NCBI RefSeq assembly: GCF_963855985.1
Contig: NC_087112.1
Span: forward strand, 7,504,501-7,568,500
Source of the DNA: Ostrinia nubilalis
Lineage: Eukaryota; Arthropoda; Insecta; Lepidoptera; Crambidae
Reading direction: 5' to 3'
Length of the DNA: 64,000 bases
Positions 47,026-57,075 of the stretch are shown here, piece by piece. The first letter of the stretch is position 1. Each line of letters starts with the position of its first letter. The translations under genes and the position numbers were made by a program. Below the pieces are notes generated by a model. It did no database searches, was not told the DNA's origin, and worked only from the letters and a program-made list of their open reading frames with translations.

Positions 47026-47253
47026 GTCCCAAACTAAGCAAAGCTTGTACTATGGGTACTAGACAACGGATATAAACATACTTAAATACTTTTTTTTTGT
47101 TAATACATAAGTAGGTACTTATTATACATAGAAAACACCCAGTCCAACACAAACAAATATGTTCATGCACACAAATGTTTGTACTGTGCGGGAATCGAAC
47201 CCGCTACCTCCGGAATAGTAGTCCGTTTCGACCCACTACACCAAACGGCCGAC
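47026..47253 (-). mobile_element. tRNA-derived SINE, copy 2
   Basis: The minus strand starts GGCCGTTTGGTGTAGTGGGT (A-box-like) and holds GGTTCGATTCC (B box). A shared tail through TTGGACTGGGTGT to AGTTTGGGAC follows. It matches 9577-9807 in reverse orientation. Confidence 0.82.
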
Positions 47254-47307
47254 CGTACACGAATCGGCACAGTTAGAAAAATATTCAAAAAATTTAACAC
47301 AATACGG

Positions 47308-47510
47308 CCGATGGGGCAGCAAGGTTCTGGAGTGGAGGCCGCGTACCGGAAAACGCAGCGTGGGACGTCCACCCACAAGGTGGACCGACGACATCATAAA
47401 AGTAGCAGGAAGGCGCTGGACGCAGGCCGGTACCAACCGGGTAACATGGAAAGCATTGGGGGAGGCCTATGTTCAGCAGTGGACGTCCTATGGTTGAGAT
47501 GATGATGGTG
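47308..47510 (+). mobile_element. RTE-type LINE 3' end
   Basis: About 200 bp encoding the reverse-transcriptase C-terminus, from GRWGSKVLEWRP-like codons through PTRWTDDIIKVAGRRW to the TGTTCAGCAGTGGACGTCCT end with ATGATGATGG. One of the longer copies here; intronic. Confidence 0.72.
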
Positions 47511-47835
47511 AACACAATATCAATAATTTGACGGATTATTGAAACAGTGGATGTCCTATGGCTGAAATAATAATAATTAAACTTGAGCCTTAGGATTATT
47601 TCTCCCTCATTAGATAGGATACAGATTCAACTTAACCCCTGAAAATAAAGTCCTGGAAAAATGTTCGTCATCATGTGACCCGCAAGTAAAATGTATGCAA
47701 AGATGTATGAAGCAGTCATGTACTAAAAATGTTCATTATTTCATTATAAGATCTTACAAATTTAACTGCACAGAATCAATAACACTTCTTATAAAAAATA
47801 TCAGTTTCTTCCTTTAAAATTCAATCAAATGTTAC

Positions 47836-47933
47836 CTGGCTTCTTGTACGCGTTGAGAGGCGCCCGCGCAGCTCTCTCGCCGCCCTCTTCCAAATAATTA
47901 TACACTGCGCTCACGCATTTGCTGAGGCGCGAT
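47836..47933 (-). CDS. Ptp99A: Receptor tyrosine phosphatase exon: juxtamembrane
   Basis: 98 bp, phase 2 to 1, residues about 441-473. It starts RLSKCVSAVYNYLEEGG: basic cytoplasmic residues after the membrane helix, then an acidic patch. No catalytic motif; linker between membrane and D1. Acceptor TTTAGATGCAG, donor GTAACA. Confidence 0.8.
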
Positions 47934-48120
47934 CTGCATCTAAACGGACAACACAAGAAACTGATTACAAAACAACACATTAGTAAAATGTTTCTTATTT
48001 GGCTTGTTGCAAAACAAACATCACTGAAATACCAATTTCTAGCAATAAAATGTGACATTAGATGCTTGATTCACGTCGTATGAGTGAGCACGTAAGCTCC
48101 AGAGCTTCAAGACGATGGCC

Positions 48121-48462
48121 CTGACACTAGACACCCTGTATATGGTTGATGGCATACCTCCAGTACATCAAGGCGACCCCAACAGCAGCTAGTAAGGCTA
48201 TGGGCGCGATAGCAAACAGCGCGGCGGTGTGTACTCTCCCTGACACTAATGGGGCGTTGCTTGGTGGCCTCTCTGACACTAGACACCCTGTATAGTCTAG
48301 GGACATACCTTCAGTACACCAAGGCAACCCCAACAGTCGCTAGTAAGGATAGCCTTAGTGATGTAGCAAACAGCACCGCACATTGAACGCCCCTTGACGC
48401 CATTGGGGCGTTGCTTAGTGGCCTCCTTTACGTTAAACACCCTATATAGTCCAGTGACATAC
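48121..48462 (-). repeat. Tandem partial copies of the transmembrane exon
   Basis: Two further units of about 151-154 bp follow the true exon. Copy 2 ends at 48309 and copy 3 at 48158, each followed by a GTATGY donor. Copy 3 keeps an open frame for the membrane helix (AALFAIAPIALLAAVGVALM). Copy 2 is internally deleted and frameshifted. Each unit also carries about 37 bp of intron-like sequence with the motif ACACCCTGTATA. The stalk-coding start of the exon and its acceptor are not duplicated. An AG just before copy 3 would join in the wrong phase, so functional use is doubtful. Confidence 0.85.
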
Positions 48463-48614
48463 CTCCAATACACTAAGGCAACTCCAACAGCAGCTAGTAA
48501 CGCGATGGGAGCGATAGCAAACAGCGCGGCGGTGTGGACGCCCCCTGATGCCACTGGGGCGTTTCCAGGCGACATCGCTTCAGAGTGGGCGGCGCACCAT
48601 TCACTGGACACCTC
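48463..48614 (-). CDS. Ptp99A: Receptor tyrosine phosphatase exon: transmembrane segment
   Basis: 152 bp, phase 0 to 2, residues about 390-440. After a short extracellular stalk, a hydrophobic stretch of about 23 residues (AALFAIAPIALLAAVGVALV) ends in YWR, a single-pass type I transmembrane helix followed by basic cytoplasmic residues. Acceptor TTATTTAG, donor GTATGT. Two partial copies with the same donor follow downstream at 48158-48420. Confidence 0.88.
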
Positions 48615-49057
48615 CTAAATAAGAAATATTTAAGTAAATATGCGCAAACTACATACAAATAAACGCTTTGGTAAGTATACCAAAGTGAAAATTGTCTTAT
48701 GGTCTTCAGGCAAGTTCATCTCATTGGGAATTGCAACCCTCCACGTAACTCATCGAATATTATTTAGTTCATACATAATCACATTAAATCGTTCAGGTTT
48801 AAAGTAGGTAGAATAACAATATTCTTACCGATCGATTCAAACAGTAACTAAGTAAATAGTAACTTTAATTCAAAATAAAAGCATTGCAAATAATTTTATT
48901 TTACTATTAATTGACTATACTGTTATTTACTATACTTTTACAGGATGTTATTGTTATTACTAATTAATAGATAGATAACTAACAATATAATAATGTATCA
49001 CAGATCACAATTTCCTGATCTAACAAACTATTATAACCATACGTTTTTGTCTTCTTA

Positions 49058-49212
49058 ATAACGGGACTATTCGCACCGCTGCAACTCCTGTGTAACCAGG
49101 ATCTACAGCTTGACCGCCATAAAAACCCAACCAATGAAGGTCAAGTTTGTCCCGGGGGAAAGTTAAACTGTCATTGGACCCGCAACGAAATTAATCAGAA
49201 GAACATAGGAGG
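49058..49212 (-). repeat. Interspersed repeat (GGACAAACTTGACCTTC family), copy 2
   Basis: Reverse orientation copy of 6093-6235, nearly full length, in the intron between the transmembrane exon and the preceding FNIII exon. Confidence 0.7.
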
Positions 49213-49483
49213 AGTTCGAATTTAAGCTTTGACTTCCCTCCATTGCAAAGCGGATGACAGGTAACAAACAAAGGTTTAATAACCTTTAAGAAAAGATACT
49301 CACCACGGACAATAAATATCAATTAAAGGGGCCTATCTTATGAGCAATTAGCTGCCTGTCAATAATATGTTTCACAAAATCGCTTAAAAGCACGGAAATT
49401 TTTCCTTGTCGCGACAAGATCGGTGTAATAAATTGCAGAAACAGAGGCTTCATAATAAGCAATAATACAATAAAATAGCTTAC

Positions 49484-49591
49484 CTCGGGCGGAGATTCGG
49501 AGCCGTTGATCAGAGCGTTAGCGCGAGCCACCGACTGCGTTACCGCGTAGATCTTTACTTCATATCGCGTCACGTTCCACAGTTCCACTTC
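49484..49591 (-). CDS. Ptp99A: Receptor tyrosine phosphatase exon: membrane-proximal FNIII, second half
   Basis: 108 bp, phase 0 to 0 (36 codons), residues about 354-389. WNVTRYEVKIYAVTQS is the FNIII E-F region with the conserved Tyr. Possible N-glycosylation sites at NVT and NGS. Acceptor CTTTTAG, donor GTAAGC. Confidence 0.83.
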
Positions 49592-50038
49592 CTAAAAGAT
49601 GAAATAATCCTTCTTCAGATCAGCCGCACTAGGATGCTCTGATAAAACCTTATCCACGATTTTAGACGACAAATGCATGAGCTTATCGTGCAAAATCGAT
49701 AAAAACAAATACACACTGACCCGGGGCCTAGAGTTGATACGTACGCCCATTAGTGTGATCTACTGGTCTAGTAAAACGCCTTAACGGAATAATGTTCTGA
49801 TGCAAATAATGCTATTTTAGTATTGCGTAAATATTAAACATTGAATTATCCTCTTAAATAATAATATTCTACGTTTCCTGTTTGGGATATGTGTGAGGGC
49901 GCTACGCAAGCAAGTCACTATGGGAATAGCTGTATGGTAATAATAATAACGCACGCAAGCACGTATACTTTGTATTCCAAGAAATACTATACAGAGTGGA
50001 AACGATAAGTGATCTCACACGATTATTTCTAAACTATA

Positions 50039-50302
50039 CAGGGTGTTTGGTAAATGGGTATATGAGCCGACACTAGCCCATGTTAACATGGGCATATAAA
50101 TGGTATGGTGAAGTCAGAAAATTGATATCTTCATTTTAACTATTTTAATTTTTATACAAATCGGAATTTATAAAATTTATTTTGTATGAAAATTTAAAAA
50201 AATAAAATGATGATATCAAATTTCTGACTTCACCATATCATTTATATGCCCATGTTAACATGGGCTAGTGTCGGCTCATATACCCATTTACCAAACACCC
50301 TG
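50039..50302. mobile_element. 264-bp palindromic MITE, CAGGGTGTT family, copy 2
   Basis: Same length and structure as 23537-23800, differing at scattered bases (GGTGTTTGGTAAATGG). Intronic, upstream of exon 49484-49591. Confidence 0.85.
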
Positions 50303-50660
50303 TAGAAGATATCGGAAAACTGGTTACTGATCCAGAAAGTGCTTTGCGAGCTCTATCAAATAGAAGCTAGTATTTAAATTGAAATGAAGCTAGAAAATAA
50401 TTGAGGAGCTGTAGAACAACCAATCGGATTTCCGAACCGAATGTGAGGAGAGAGAGGTGATATGGAAATAACAAAATCTGGTTAGTTATTCGAACACATC
50501 CCTCCTCTCCGCTTTGGTAGAAACTGGGCCTAATTGTCTTCTTGCACAATTGAAGCTTGATTTTTATTTTTTTATTTGTGTTGAACGGCTATTCTGGTTT
50601 TGTAAAGTCCCAGTTCACTGCGACCGGCATCGGTCTATTGTGATCGTCACTGTTTTCCTT

Positions 50661-50823
50661 AAGGTGCGTACGGATTGCACCTACCCTGGTACGCGTACTC
50701 AGTTTACGCGTATTCGCCTAGTCCATGTATGTATGGACCAGTCCATGTATGTATGGACTAGGCGTTCCAGATACGCGTAAACTGAGTACGCGTACCAGGG
50801 TACGCGCAATCCGTACGCACCTT
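50661..50823. mobile_element. Palindromic element, AAGGTGCGTACGG ends
   Basis: 163 bp. Arms AAGGTGCGTACGGATTG and complement CAATCCGTACGCACCTT, continuing through ACGCGTACTCAGTTTACGCG. Two direct GTCCATGTATGTATGGAC palindromes in the centre. Intronic. Confidence 0.78.
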
Positions 50824-50960
50824 TAGGCGATATTTTATATTCTGTGGGCTTGGAATGTGTTTGCCCAGGTGCAAAAGCGTTGAAGCTTGATTCTTCATAA
50901 TGCATTTTGTTTTTAAAATTGTAAGGATTAAGGATAAATTATTTCGTAAACATGACTTAC

Positions 50961-51112
50961 CACACTGATAGTCGTCTCAATATCGTTCTTGTTAGTCGGC
51001 AGAGTGAGCCGAGTCCGCGGCTGCAGTTCTGGGATCTTCCGCAGCGTCACCACGTACTGGTCTAAGGTATTGTTGTATTCCGTCGGCTGACGCCACTGGA
51101 GGTACAACGTGC
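50961..51112 (-). CDS. Ptp99A: Receptor tyrosine phosphatase exon: membrane-proximal FNIII, first half
   Basis: 152 bp, phase 1 to 0, residues about 303-353. It contains TLYLQWRQP (B strand with the conserved Trp) and YVVTLRKI (C strand). Acceptor CTTGGCAG, donor GTAAGT. The fold continues directly in the next exon. Confidence 0.85.
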
Positions 51113-51175
51113 CTGCCAAGAAGGGAACTGTACTCAATATTTTGATGTTTTCTTCACTATAGAGAAGGCATTTCA

Positions 51176-51335
51176 TCATCATCATTTCAGCTACAGGACG
51201 TCCACTGCTGAACATAGGCCTCCCCAAAGATTAATATGTTCTTTACCATAGAGAAGTAATTTCATTATTATCATAATTTCAGCCACAGGACGTCCACTGC
51301 TGAACATAAGCCTCCCTCAATGATTTCCACATTGC
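51176..51335 (-). mobile_element. Two RTE-type LINE 3' scraps in tandem
   Basis: Two reverse copies (51176-51230 and 51262-51335), both with GGACGTCCACTGCTGAACAT, separated by about 30 bp. Intronic. Confidence 0.62.
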
Positions 51336-51352
51336 TGGAGAAGGCATTTAAA

Positions 51353-51455
51353 ACGGGAATATTCCCACCTCTCGTTCCCACCGCTGCAACTCCTGTGTAG
51401 CCAGGATCTACAGCTTGACCGCCAATAAAAACCCAACCAGTGAAGGTCAAGGCTT
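51353..51455 (-). repeat. Interspersed repeat (GGACAAACTTGACCTTC family), copy 3
   Basis: Partial reverse copy (GTAGCCAGGATCTACAGC), intronic, next to RTE scraps. Confidence 0.65.
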
Positions 51456-51852
51456 TTAAAAGTGACGTCATTTTAGATAGTATTGTGGTAGTTAGCGTGC
51501 AGCTTGTTATGTTCTGACGTATTTAGTAAGTACTTACGAATTCTCAAGTACTTAAGAAAACAAGGTGTGCTTGTTGTACTTTGTCAGCTAGCTAAGTACC
51601 ACCAGGTTATACTATTTGTTTCGATCATCTCATACAATGCAATAATACCCTGTGGGTGGACAGACACCCTAGTCAATTGACATATTTTTGTGGTTTCATA
51701 TTTTTTTTTTGTTTTTTATTTTTAAGCTCTTGGCCTGTATCTCACCTGATGGTATGGTGGTATCCAGGCGGACTTAGAAAAATCCGTACCACAAAAAAAT
51801 CTGCTCCCATGGGAATCGAACCTGACACCTGTGTCGGTTTATTGACACTTAC

Positions 51853-52032
51853 GTTTAGGCATGTCACAGGTCAGGTTGAGGATCTTGGGCGCGGAAGGCG
51901 GCATGACGTCAGTCAGCGCGTAGACCGGCTCAGACTTGTTGCTGAGCCGCTCCAGTAAGTCCGAAGACATCACGCCATCTAGCGGGAACTTGAAGAACGC
52001 GCGCACCCAGATCTTGTATGGGGTGAAGGGCT
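51853..52032 (-). CDS. Ptp99A: Receptor tyrosine phosphatase exon: FNIII end / next FNIII start
   Basis: 180 bp, phase 1 to 1, residues about 243-302. It completes the previous FNIII domain with YKIWVRAFFKFP, the usual Tyr-x-(Val/Ile)-x-Val F-strand pattern. The next domain begins with MPPSAPKILNLTC. Acceptor TAATTTCAG, donor GTAAGT. The intron falling right after the start of a FNIII domain is typical for this family. Confidence 0.85.
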
Positions 52033-52287
52033 CTGAAATTAGAACAAGATTATTAATAAGAAATTTTGTGAGAATTATGATTTATTATTGTTTGTTATTT
52101 CGTGCAAAAATTGCGGATTTTAATGCAACTTCCAATGTTAAAACTTATACCTACACATCAGGAAAGTCTAACCACTAGGAAGCTGTCACAAAAGCATGTC
52201 GTCTCCTGTTTTTGGTCACATTTTACAGCCAGTATCGTTAAATTACATAATGAAGGAGTAATATCAATTAATAAATATTGGTATACA

Positions 52288-52470
52288 ATGTGGACCGACG
52301 ACCTCATAAAGGCTACCTTTATGAGGTCGTCGGTCCACATTCGAACATCCAACTCCACATAGGAAGGCGCTGGATGCAGGCCGCCACCAACCGGCCATTG
52401 TTGTGGAAATCATTGAGGGAGGCCTATGTTCAGCAGTGGACGTCCTATGGCTGAAATGATGATGATAATG
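52288..52470 (+). mobile_element. RTE-type LINE 3' end with internal inverted duplication
   Basis: TGGACCGACGACCTCATAAA at 52288 is followed at once by its inverted copy ending at 52337. The normal 3' end then continues (GGAAGGCGCTGGATGCAGGC to GCTGAAATGATGATG). Lies just downstream of exon 52505-53230. Confidence 0.68.
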
Positions 52471-52504
52471 AATGATACAAGAAAAATATATTATTATTAC
52501 TTAC

Positions 52505-53230
52505 TCAGATTCTTCAACCTGAATCCGACAACGTTGGTATTCTTCCCAGACTTATTGACGAGGGTCAGATTCTTCGTCGACCTGGAATATTCCTCCATTC
52601 CAAGGTCACTGGAGAACACATTGTTATTCTTCACGTCCGAAGAACTCTGTACTGAATTCACTGTGGTTATATCGAACCTAGGAATTCCTTGTTCATAGTA
52701 GAGAACATACGCAATCTGGCTGGCGTCGACGTGTGTCCTAGTCGGAGTATAAGATTTCTTCACCATATCAATCGAATTCCCTATCTCCAGGGCTTGGTGT
52801 GTTTCCACATCCCCTGTACTCTCAAACTCCAAGCTTTTAGGATCCGTGCCGTTCTCCTGCCGTCTCTTTCTGTGCCTGTGAGAGCGTCCCTCTCTTTTCT
52901 TCCTGTACGAATTCATCATCATATCAGACGTTGAATAGTCATCGTTGTACTTCGGTTTGTCGTTCTTGTACAAGTTGTACGTTGCGTATTCGAATTCTTT
53001 TAACTTTTCCGCGGTGTCTGGTTGGTCGTTGGGGGCTATGACGTCATTGACGGGCGCATCTGATTGGTGCTCAATCTTCTTTTTTGGGAGGACGGCGAAT
53101 TCTGGGTCGGGATTGGTGGTTTTCTTCTCTGGGGCGGGCAGAGCGTGGCGGTGGGCAGGCGGGGCCCATGATAGGTGGATCTCGGTTGACGTCACGACGT
53201 TGACAGCCAGATTCTGAGGTGCGGACGGAA
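52505..53230 (-). CDS. Ptp99A: Receptor tyrosine phosphatase exon: FNIII domain with charged insert
   Basis: First recognisable exon in the window (726 bp, enters and leaves in phase 1), residues 1-242 of the reconstructed part. It opens with the classic fibronectin-III start PSAPQNLAV followed by EIHLSW. A long hydrophilic insert of about 130 residues follows, with polybasic runs RKKR and RHRKRR. The later strands then resume (IAYVLYYEQG, NLTLVN). Splice sites: acceptor ..GTTCCAG, donor GTAAGT. The domain is extracellular; insect Ptp99A acts on axons in growth-cone guidance (family knowledge). Upstream coding exons are missing here, so the signal peptide and more N-terminal domains are not described. 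Confidence 0.85.
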
Positions 53231-55760
53231 CTGGAACAAACGGACAACCTTGTTATATTTTATACATGATATAATTAAGGAAAACCATAGCAAGTCCAAT
53301 GCAAACACACTGACTATTGTCCCATTGTGGTCGGGTGTCTACTAGGTATAAGAATACTATACTATATCCTCTATAAGCAAATGACGAGTGTGTTCCCAAT
53401 AGACAAACTAGCAGGAAAGAACAGTTCAAATTCCGAAGGATGTGATGTGTAACAAGTCTAAATTAAGAACAGATAAGGAGCGCTATTGGCACCTCTTGAT
53501 TTACTGGTGCACTAGAATAGTTCGTTATCTTGCCGTCTTCCGGCTTAAAACTTTATCTGGTGGTGGCAGAACGGCACCATATTTTGAACTTTAGTGAGAT
53601 AACATAAGGTTCAAACCAATGAAAAATATTTTTCCCTATACCCTTTGCCCTGAAGACGTGTGCTAAACTTGTACCTACAAGAACAAGACCACCTTTCTCT
53701 CTTCAATAGCATCTAGGATTGTAATAATGGTTGCTAGACACAGGGGAGGCCTTTATCCAGCAGTGGACGTCATTTGTGACGAGGCCCCAAAGATTTTCAC
53801 AACACCAGGTGATTGTAACATCAGTGATCATTTCAAGTTTACAACCCACTCGATAGAAGATCAAAAATAATAAACTATAATACCTAAGTATAATAATATT
53901 CCATAGTTAGGATTGTGTTAAAACGATAAATACTGCATTTGTATATTTATCGATTATTCTAGTTTCTATTCAACAAGGCTGCTACCATCCACAGTTAATC
54001 GATTCGTTTCATTTGCATACCTGTGCGCACGCGCAGCAAACAATATGTTTGATAATTTCTTCAATTGACCTAGAAATGGAATACCTAAAAAGGATATCTG
54101 TAAAGAAACTGGACAGCTTGTTTTGTCGTGTGTACAGTTAAGAGGAAAAATTTATTTTACTTTGTCCTTATAGGCGTGATAAACATGGAAGTGCAAGATG
54201 ACCTAACTGCATCGCAAACTTTACTAAAACAAATGGCTTCGTTTTTACAACAACAATGTTGAAAGAAACTCGAATCTTGGAGTCTTTAATAAAACTTGAG
54301 CTATTTTTGAAGACTCAGTCTAGCTCAAAGCACTTAAAAGGATCAAAAGGACTCAGAAGACTTAAAGGACTTGGACTCATGTGACTAACAAGTCCGAGTT
54401 TTGAAAATAGACTCAAGTCTCGAAATCAAGACTGACTCGAGTTTTTTACAACTCTACCTATAGGAGACTCATTTGCACTTAACTTAAGAGAAAAAAATTA
54501 ATTGTTAGTTTGTTTGTATTGGATAAGTAGGTTCCGAAACTACTGGACCGATTTGAAAAATTCTTTCACCATTACAATCCTACATTATTATATTAATTAA
54601 TTTAAATAATATGTTTAAACAATTTATCAGTTTGAATGTGACTTCTTGGCTTTTCTAATATCATTCAATCAACCTTACTTTATCTCGAATCTAAATACAA
54701 TGATAAAGTTAATAATGATAACATTGTTTTAAACAAATACTTTTGTTCTTTTCACTATAAATCACTCCACGAGAGTAGTTCTTACAGTATCAGTATCCTA
54801 ATTACTTTTGCATTTAAAGTAGAGTCATAAAGAGCATAAATACTAAATCTATACTAATGTCTAGGGATAATTACTTCCCAGTCTTAAATCCAGACAGACA
54901 CGAACAGACCAAGACGGGACAAAAGCTAAGCGAACATTAAACCAAACTTCATTATCTTCAGGCATTGTAAATCGCGAAGAGGGCCATTGTCGAAAGCGAA
55001 TGAGGTGGTAATTATGACAGTCGTAATTGGCGGCAAAACAATACTTATGCAACAATACAGTTAGAGGTCAATGCCCCGATACAAAACGATTGATTGTTGT
55101 TGCAACAAAGGTGGTAAAACAGGTCGCAGGTATATTCGTCGGTCAAGGTAGGAAACGAGCGACAGAAATTATGAACACACTGTTTGGTTTTGCAAAAAGT
55201 AGGCTTGCAAATCCGGCAGATAAGTTATAAACAGTGTCTCTAGTATTTGTCTAAATCACTGAACAAATGTAGAATGTTTGACAAGATTAGTCTAATAGCG
55301 ATATAGCAACTAGGCTACATAAAAACGTCGGTCGAATTCGTATTTCCACTCTCTCGAATCTAGTAAGAGTGAACAGAGTGGACTATGACCATTGATTGAA
55401 AATGCCACAAATGATAGAAAGTCGGACTGTTCCATCTACCACCAAAAACAGTTACCATGTAACATTGGGCAGGAATCCAGGACCAAAACGAGTTACTGAC
55501 AATCATAACTAGACCTAGATGTGATCAGATTCCTAGAAACACTGAGGTACAGTACCTATAAGGCTCAGCGAGATCCCAATGGACCAAAGTCCAATGCTCA
55601 TGGCCTTTAGAGGCCTAGGTCTCTACCAAGAAGACTATTCCGTCATAATAACAAATACGTAACGACATAAGTTACTTTTCTACTGGGACAACAACACAAA
55701 TCACCAGTGACAAGCTGAAATCCATGACCGAAGCTACAAGCAAGGTTCGGATCCACCTTT
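53231..55760. other. Upstream intron or intergenic DNA, no exon seen
   Basis: The FNIII exon ending at 53230 starts in phase 1, so coding exons must exist upstream. No FNIII- or Ig-like frame is visible here. About 54270-54450 is a degenerate run of GACTC/GAGTC motifs. Confidence 0.5.
53740..53778 (+). mobile_element. RTE-type LINE 3' scrap, very short
   Basis: GGGGAGGCCTTTATCCAGCA then GTGGACGTCATTTG only. Confidence 0.45.
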
Positions 55761-56100
55761 TAGGCCCGGTTTCCATCAATGCATTGCGGACGAGAGATGT
55801 GCGGCAAAGCTGGCAGGCTATTTCCACCAAAGCGGAGCGGAGAAGAGAGCTGTGCGTAGCTGTCAGCTGTCAGTCTATTGCTATCTATGAGACACCGCAC
55901 CGCTCCCGAAATCTCCGCACTGCTCCGCGCCGCCGCCGCCGCTATCAAATTCTATAGAAAAACAAGTGCGCCCGACACTTCCGCTCTTCTTCGCTGGATC
56001 CATTTCCACCGAAGCGAAGCGGAGTAGAGATGTACAACTAATGGAATCTGAATTCAGAAAACTTCTTATCTCCGCTACGCGTTGGTGGAAACCGGGTCTA
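55761..56100. mobile_element. MITE, TAGGCCCGGTTTCCA ends
   Basis: 340 bp, ends TAGGCCCGGTTTCCATCAA and near-complement TTGGTGGAAACCGGGTCTA. GC-rich interior with GCCGCCGCCGCCGC and repeated GCGGAGCGGAG motifs. Confidence 0.72.
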
Positions 56101-56282
56101 ATAAAGGAAGACTGCGTGAAGTTTCGCGATGCGAATACGCAGGGAAGGTCAAATCAATTTATCCTCTGACTCACAACTCGAACACTGCACCTACCTACCG
56201 TGTGACGTGTCAACCTGCATTTTACGACTAGTCTTTGAGCGTTGCTCCACTCGCGTGGACCTTACAAGTGGTCCAAAATCTT

Positions 56283-56443
56283 CTGATTGATTTCGTTGCG
56301 GGTCGAATGACAGACTAACTTTCCTCCGGGACAAACTTGGCCTTCACTGGTTGGGTTTTTATTGGCAGTTTTGGCAGTCAAGCTGTAGATTCTGGCTACA
56401 TAGGAGTTGCAGCGGTAGGAACAAGCGGCGGGAATAGTCCTGA
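56283..56443 (+). repeat. Interspersed repeat (GGACAAACTTGACCTTC family), copy 4
   Basis: Forward copy from TTTCGTTGCGGGTC to GGGAATAGTCC with a small insertion near TTGGCAGTTTTGGCAG. Confidence 0.7.
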
Positions 56444-56907
56444 GCGTGGCCCAACATCAGTAACGAACTACATGTATTTCTTGATGATTCAAAGTAGGTC
56501 TAAAATTCAGGAACAACGTAGCTTTCTAATGATGACATAATCAAATAGCAGTTCCGCAGATTAATTCGAGCAAATCTGTTTACAAACAAACTTACAAATA
56601 TCAACAAACTTGTATTGTGAACACACGCCATCATGCACTGCATTGGCAGAGCAGCGTGCGTATCAGTTGCAAAGCAAAATTGATTTAATTTTATATCGGA
56701 TAAGGGCGACAGCATATACCTTGGATTGCTTTTGCATTTATACACCCACGCGGAAATAGTTTTGGTTCTTTTTTGTGGACTAATTCCCGTACTTTATCTT
56801 TATCTATCTCTACCACTCTTTAACGAATATGTATCAATAGAATGTACTGAAACACATTAACGACATTAGGAGTGACTGCACTGCTAAGCAGAGTTGATGA
56901 GGCGAGA

Positions 56908-57075
56908 CACGCCCGTATTCACAAACGATGCTTGCATAAAGTGAATCAGCAAATCGAACTCACAGCGTTGAATGGAGCTCTGTGATTGGTTCGCGTGTCA
57001 CCCTGTACGTCCACGCGCACTGTTCTTACAGTGAACTGGTCTTCCTCATAGTAATGTTTGTGATCTACGAATATG
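56908..57075. mobile_element. MITE, ACGCCCGTATTCACAAAC family, copy 2
   Basis: Starts ACGCCCGTATTCACAAACGATGC. The right end is weak (GTTTGTGATCTACGAATATG), so the boundary is approximate. Confidence 0.5.
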
